Part shown: one piece after another, positions 58,701 to 64,000 of the stretch
How the letters are laid out: each line of letters opens with the position of its first letter
How positions within the stretch are numbered: the stretch's first letter is position 1
Origin: Nymphaea colorata
Taxonomy: Eukaryota; Streptophyta; Magnoliopsida; Nymphaeales; Nymphaeaceae
NCBI RefSeq assembly: GCF_008831285.2
Contig: NC_045138.2
Span: forward strand, 2,334,143 to 2,398,142
DNA length: 64,000 nt
Direction: 5' to 3'
Notes under the pieces: generated by a model
Databases searched by the model: none
What the model was told of the DNA's origin: nothing
The model's input: the letters and a program-made list of their open reading frames with translations, nothing else
Made by a program: the position numbers and the translations under genes

Positions 58701-59995
58701 CAACGCAGAAAATTCTGCAATAAACATTACTTGACATGGAAAAACTGAAGACACTGATTCATATAGTACCTTGCTAGAGGGTTTCAGGGGCCCACTTAGG
58801 ATGGCAGGTGCAGGAACTTTAGCAGATGAAGATGATATACATGAAGAATCATGCGATGAGGGTATTGTGGAATCATTTGCATTAGGAATGATGCTTGGGT
58901 TTTTTCTATTTGAGACCTCTGAATGTTCAGATGCCTTGCCACTTAGATTTATTTTTGGATTGCCAAATCCAACAGATGTAGTCAAACCATCATCAACAAG
59001 AGGCACAGAATCCCGAGAGAAATTCTGCACACCATCTGTTCCATGACGGGTGGCAGGCGAGGAGAAAGGTTGTGAATACATTGCAGTCAAACAAAAGGGT
59101 GGCTGTGCAAAATATTGTCCACCTGGGGGCATCAACATCCCTGGGGCATATGTATCATATCCTGGAACATAGTAAACCACTGAACTTCTTGGATTGCCCT
59201 GAGAAGAAGTTCAAGGAAAGCAGTCAGAATATCAATACACACATCACATGCAACCAAAACATGGAAAACAACAAGCAGGTTACAAAACTCTGCACTGTGT
59301 AGGGAAACTCAAATAATGTAAACTAATTCCATGAGACTAGCACAAACTCAGACGCATACATGCATACAAGTGCATGTGGACACGCAAGAGCTCCAACACT
59401 CAAACATGTAGAATCTGTAGATTCAATCAATAATGACAAATTAAGCAGGCCTACCACATATAAACTAGCATCCTCCCCCAAATGGATAAAGAGAACTCAC
59501 CAAATAAGATAGGTCATGACCAGCCCCATTCGTACGATAGCCCATATTTTTCCATTCCCCAAAAGTGCCATCATAACCTGCCAACCAAAATCTGGTAACC
59601 AAACATGTTAAAGCATTGGATAACCAAAATCATCATAGTCATGCCAATAACTTACCGGGGTAATAATATTCATAGCAATTCGTTGTAGGAGAATATTTTT
59701 CTTGCTCCGCAGGCAACTCTTGAACTAAACCACTTTCTTTGGAATTGAAATTTGAAACTTCCACTTGCGCTGGCGACGTATGAGAATGATTGTGCTTTTT
59801 CCCATGAGCCTGCAAAAGGGACAAAAGAGTCCAACCAAAGTCAGTTTTTTTTCTCAGGTACAAATACGCAACTTAAAGAAAAAAAAGGAGAGGGAGAGAG
59901 AGAGAGAAAGTTAGGCATACCATGTCTACTTCAGATGGTTTAGCTGGAGACTTTGCCTTGGAATCTTTTCTTGTTTGGTAAGCAGTTGGAAACAT
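55719..59995 (-). CDS. YTH-domain m6A reader (ECT family)
   Basis: Eight coding exons (59995-59921, 59809-59656, 59577-59501, 59198-58770, 57777-57256, 56513-56301, 56185-56054, 55877-55719) join in frame to about 586 residues. The N-terminal half is Tyr/Pro/Ser-rich and probably disordered (CYEYYYPG, VVYYVPGYDTYAPG). The YTH domain lies at about 350-500, from FFVIKSFNEDDVHKSIKYNV through VFLFFSVNASGQFCGLAEMI to FPVKWHIIKDIPN. The aromatic cage tryptophans are W384, W450 and W458. ECT proteins bind N6-methyladenosine in mRNA in the cytoplasm and affect stability and organ growth; Arabidopsis has eleven plus CPSF30-L. All junctions are GT-AG. The start is uncertain: ATG 59995 follows an in-frame stop, but an upstream exon ending near 61,072 (MALGEKEKDELLDPFPV) could splice into this exon in frame. 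The last exon acceptor (GGGAG) is weak. The member is not resolved. Confidence 0.9.
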
Positions 59996-62530
59996 GAGCC
60001 AACCATCAAAACAAGATTAAAATTTTGAACTAAAGATTCATTTGCTACTACTAATTGCAAGTGAGTGCAGCTAATATGAAGTTATGAACTTATACAGATT
60101 CAGGCATCCAACTAACGAGAGATGGATCCACATCAAATCAGAATGCAGGAACTCCTGTTATCCTAATGGAAGAGTGCAAATAGCTCTTCAGAGTTCAGCA
60201 ACACTAAAACAAGATATTTCTAAAACAAATAATATCTTGAGATGTTTACAAGAACAGAAGCACACAAGCTACTATTACCGGAAAGCGAACAATGAACAGG
60301 AAAAGGGATACCTTTCTCTGTTTCTATATCACCCGCCATAAAACAACACGGAGATCTGGAATGATGAGAGACAAGGGCGTAGTAAAATCACTGTTCTCCA
60401 GCTGTTAACTAACAAGCACATATCTAAATCAGACAAAAAAACAAAAACGGTTTTCTATTATTCACTAAATCAGTAGCCAGAAAACACTTGACCGAAAGGC
60501 GTATCAAGTGGTACAATCAACTAGCAGACATCAAGATTCAAACAACAATGGAAGATAATGGACAATTTCAGCAAGATTTTGCACCAGAGCACGGCAGGAC
60601 GACTGGATGGAGGGCCCTTGTGTCATGAATAATTCTTGAATCTCAACGCCAGGTGAAAAAAATTATATAGGGCAAGAACAGAAATAACCATTTGCAAGAC
60701 TTGGGAAAACACATCGAATTCTACCACAAGGACCACCGGAAAGCCAAGTACCCAAAAGGTCATATAGTTGCCGACGTTGCCTAACATTTACCACGTAGCT
60801 AACAAAACTATCACAACGCCGTGAAGGTCCCAAAATAAATACAAAGAAACATGCACGTGAAGAACGATTTTGCCACTCAAATTTCAAAGATATGAAAAAT
60901 TAATCAAAGATGAAAACAGCAAAAGTGGAAAAGGGCAAAAGCGCACATGGCAAGTTAAATACGAGACGGATTCATGCTGACAAATAAGTCGGCAAACAAA
61001 TATAAAGACGTACGATCTTAGAGATACAGTAAATTAAGGAATACAAAAGCAACCAACCTTTGACGCCGAACGGGAAAAGGATCTAAAAGTTCATCTTTTT
61101 CTTTTTCACCAAGAGCCATACAAGATATTGTAAACTTAACAATGAAGGCAGAAACGGAACCAACTCCTATCAGACCAAGTAAAAGAAAACCCTCAATTGA
61201 AAAAAGCAGGCGGCTAGACGAAGTAAAATACCACTGCAATCAGGCCCTTTTCCCAACCAGAGCCAAAAGAAATAAATACAAGGGCATCTTAAATATAAAA
61301 ACAAAAATGACATATGTGTGTGTACCTCTATGTAACTCATAGTTTAAATCTTAGATATGCCTACGAAATTCACGAGTTACTCCAAACGCACATATACATG
61401 TAGAATGATCTCCGTTTCTCGAGGAAGGTCGCTCAGCGTTCCAGCACGAAGCTTTCTCAGTTCGAAGAGAAAAACTAGAACCCCAGAAACCACAATCACG
61501 GAAGAACCGAAAGGACAGGGTTTAACGAAAACGTTATTATTATGATTATCAGGATATGTGCGTAAACTAGAAGAGAAGCCACTTTCCCTCTAGGATTTAG
61601 AAGAAATGAGCATCTTTGTTAACAAAAATCTTCGCTTGTTTGGAGATGATCTGGGGGCGAAAAAAAAAAATTTGCAAAGACAGAGTCGTATCACATATCT
61701 GCGTGTTTCTCAAGCGACATCCAGGAACCAATGAGAAAAAGAAAAGCAAGAGTTTTTCTTTACAGAAAAGGCGCTTTTTCATGAAAGGTGAAAGAGAGTT
61801 TAAATAACAAAAGCCGCGCAGAATACCGCAAGGAAACAACAGCCCTCTGCGAGAGCGTCCACGAACCTCACGTTCAGACTTTCAGTAGATAGTAGATACT
61901 CTTATCAAATAAAGACTTCTTTATATATAAGAAAAAAAAGGAACAAAATCGCATTGCAAAAGCACTCCATCTGCCTCAGGCTGCCGGAAAACCGGCTTCT
62001 ACCACCGAATACTTCATATATGTTTTCTTCGGATTAAAAAAAACTTCCGCTGATTACGCGTAAGTGGGCGCATGCAAGAGAAAAAGAGAGAGAGAGAGAG
62101 AGAAAGAGAAAGAGAAAAAAAAAAAAAAAAAAAAAAAAAAGCTGTGGCAACTCGAGCTGCCGCCCAAGCGCAAGAAAAAAACTCGCAGAAAACCACCGTT
62201 GCCTGAAAAAAAAGGAAGGAAAACGAAGAAAATAAGCAAAAACAACTCCATATTTCACGGAGCCTGATTGCTTCATTAACAGAAAGGGTAAAAAAGGGTA
62301 AAAGGAAAAACATCAAGCAGCTAAGAGGTCACCGACCAGGAATCGGCTTTCGAACACGGAAAAGTAAACAAAGCGCAAACGCAAAAGAAGAAACCTAAAA
62401 ACCTCTGCTCGCCGGAAAACCTCCCGTCCTTCTTGCCGTTCCGGGACCGATTGGACGACTCGAAGCTCAAACCGTGGGAAGGAAGAAAGAAAGAGAGAGA
62501 GAGAGAGGGAGAGAGGAAGCGGGGAGGAGA
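59996..62530 (-). other. Probable 5' leader, leader introns and promoter of the YTH gene
   Basis: No independent gene was seen. On the minus strand there are CT-rich leader-like tracts at about 62,485-62,515 and a CT tract next to poly-T at 62,089-62,140. A TATATATAAAG box lies near 61,920-61,931. A candidate first coding exon (start 61,120) ends CAAAG|GTTGGT. These suggest one or two alternative first exons for the YTH gene. Which is used cannot be settled from sequence. Confidence 0.4.
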
Positions 62531-62639
62531 AGCGGGGTTATTGACGGCCGATCAAAATCCAAGGGTCGATGATTCCGTCTTCTTCATCAGGACTCCTCTG
62601 GACCGTCGGATCAGAAGAAAAGGAAGCGGAATCGGGAGA

Positions 62640-63976
62640 AACGCGGGGTAATAACTGAATTTCAAAATTTCATGTTCGTCAATCAGCCACGCGGAAATTC
62701 AATACCCCCATATCTTTAAGAAATTACAACATGCCATTCCCACTTTCTACCTATTTCCACTTCCAACCCAATTAATTGGATTCCACTTTGGATCCTATCC
62801 GGGATCGGATTCGGATTTGTATATAAGAAATACAAAACCGTATTTCTTCCACCGGGTCCATTCCTTAGGCCTGGCTAGGATCTAGTTCTTACCATATCCA
62901 GCTAACCAGATGTTGCTTTGTTCTCATTTGGATCCAGATATGAAAATTAGATAAAAAATACAACCATTTGAAACATTTGGGGCTGGAGGGTATGTATGGC
63001 ATCTTTGGATCTCGTATTTGAAAGCGGATCTGAAATCCATATTATGTCGCAAGCAGCAGATCTCAACAGGATCTCAAATCCACATTACATGTTAAAAACT
63101 ACAATCATGGAGAGAAATAGAATGGAAAATGAATTGAATGGAAATGAAAGGAAAGGAAAGATATGATTATAAAACTTGTTTAGATAGAAATGAAAGAAAA
63201 TGTTAAAATCATGTTTGTTTGGACTACATAAAAAAAATAAAATGATAGAATTTATAATATTTTATATACATAAAAAAATGAAATGATAGAATTTATAATA
63301 TTTTATAATAATGTCCCTAACATTCAAAATGTTTAAAAAATTGAAAGGTTTCCTTTCTAGTGGAGCCTCGGTCGTGTGTTCAATGGAAAGTCCATGCTCC
63401 ATACTTTTGAGAGAGTGTCAACTGGTTGGGTTTGACCCAAACTCAACTCATACTGAACTCAAATTTGTCGAACTTTGGTCAAAAGGGGTTCTGTTTGAAC
63501 GGAACTCATGACCTCGATTTAGTACAGTTTTTGTAAAAAAAAAAGTCTGATTAATATAGATGTAGCAACAAAACTGGGTTCAACAATTTTGACAAAATTA
63601 AATCTTTTTTTTTTTTATGAACGATCTATGTCATATTATAGAAACTAGCCGCTTAAATTCATGTTGTAGCGGAGTATTGGACTATATATATTTGTATCGA
63701 AGACTTCTTTTTGTTGTTATATGTCATGTGGATGGTTAAAAATTTAAAAACTAAAAATCTTATAATGTTAAAGACACTATGAATCGTTGCCAAAAATATT
63801 ATCACTTGTTGAATCATAAGTTGTCACTAATTCTCATGTAAATGTTGTTTTTTAATAATAAATTTTTAAAATTTAGTCATCGAACAACACCCAATAACAA
63901 ATGGAACGAAGAGACATTCCCATGAACTCCCTAAAACATGAACCAAACCCAAGTCCATACAGCTAAAACCAAGAGG
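62640..63976. other. Intergenic stretch beyond the YTH gene
   Basis: AT-rich, with an ATATCCGAT-type repeat remnant (about 62,770-63,095), a short tandem duplication of about 41 bp (63,235-63,309; unit contains AATGATAGAATTTATAATAT) and T-rich runs. No gene is supported. Confidence 0.6.
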
Positions 63977-64000
63977 TAGGGTTGAACACGAGCCGAGTCG
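63977..64000. repeat. Start of another CTCGAG-type element, cut by the window end
   Basis: TAGGGTTGAACACGAGCC leads into GAGTCG at the last base. This is the left terminus of the same family as 23,922-24,254. Confidence 0.6.

Noticed and set aside
61357..61545. 62-codon plus-strand frame rich in Ser, Thr and Arg
   Set aside because: It lies in the presumed 5' leader or intron of the YTH gene on the opposite strand, and no family is recognised.

Overview
The window looks like nuclear DNA of a flowering plant. It has plant-specific gene families (NETWORKED actin-binding protein, two subfamily XI LRR receptor kinases, a YTH/ECT m6A reader), GT-AG introns, AT-rich intergenic DNA with long (TA)n, (CT)n and (GA)n tracts, and many degenerate interspersed repeats. 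The exact species cannot be read from the sequence. It shows no grass-like features, and an early-diverging angiosperm or dicot is possible, but this is a guess.

I can model six protein-coding genes. From left to right they are: a small protein phosphatase 1 inhibitor (INH3/PPP1R11 type, minus, about 3.2-3.5 kb); a NET2-type NETWORKED protein (plus, 10.3-14.4 kb, two exons, 1125 residues); cytosolic ribosomal protein L3/uL3 (minus, 16.3-21.8 kb, five exons, 389 residues); a BAM3-like CLAVATA1-family receptor kinase (minus, 24.8-28.9 kb, two exons, 969 residues); a CEPR2-like receptor kinase (plus, 49.6-52.8 kb, two exons, 954 residues); and an ECT-type YTH-domain m6A reader (minus, 55.7-60.0 kb, at least eight coding exons, about 586 residues, with a 5' leader probably reaching about 62.5 kb). 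Exon joins were made by eye from splice consensus, reading-frame continuity and remembered family conservation. No transcripts were available.

The 19 kb between the two receptor kinases (29.2-48.4 kb), and the 3.7-10.2, 14.4-16.2, 21.9-24.7, 52.8-55.7 and 62.6-64.0 kb stretches, hold no gene I can support. They contain microsatellites, small tandem duplications, two local segmental duplications and several families of short non-autonomous repeats. Four repeat copies have target-site duplications of about 8 bp and inverted termini, which points to hAT-type elements. One of them sits inside RPL3 intron 2. The interiors are built from reiterated short, often palindromic words (CTCGAG, ATATCCGATC or GTATCGTACGATAC).

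The genes do not form a pathway or operon; this is ordinary plant gene order. The two receptor kinases belong to the same subfamily and share an intron at the same codon of the APE motif, which fits common descent. The points most worth following are the motif-reiterating hAT-like elements, a four-copy 50-residue repeat inside the NET2 protein, and an HRD-to-HGD change in the CEPR2-like kinase. I found no convincing novel multi-gene system.
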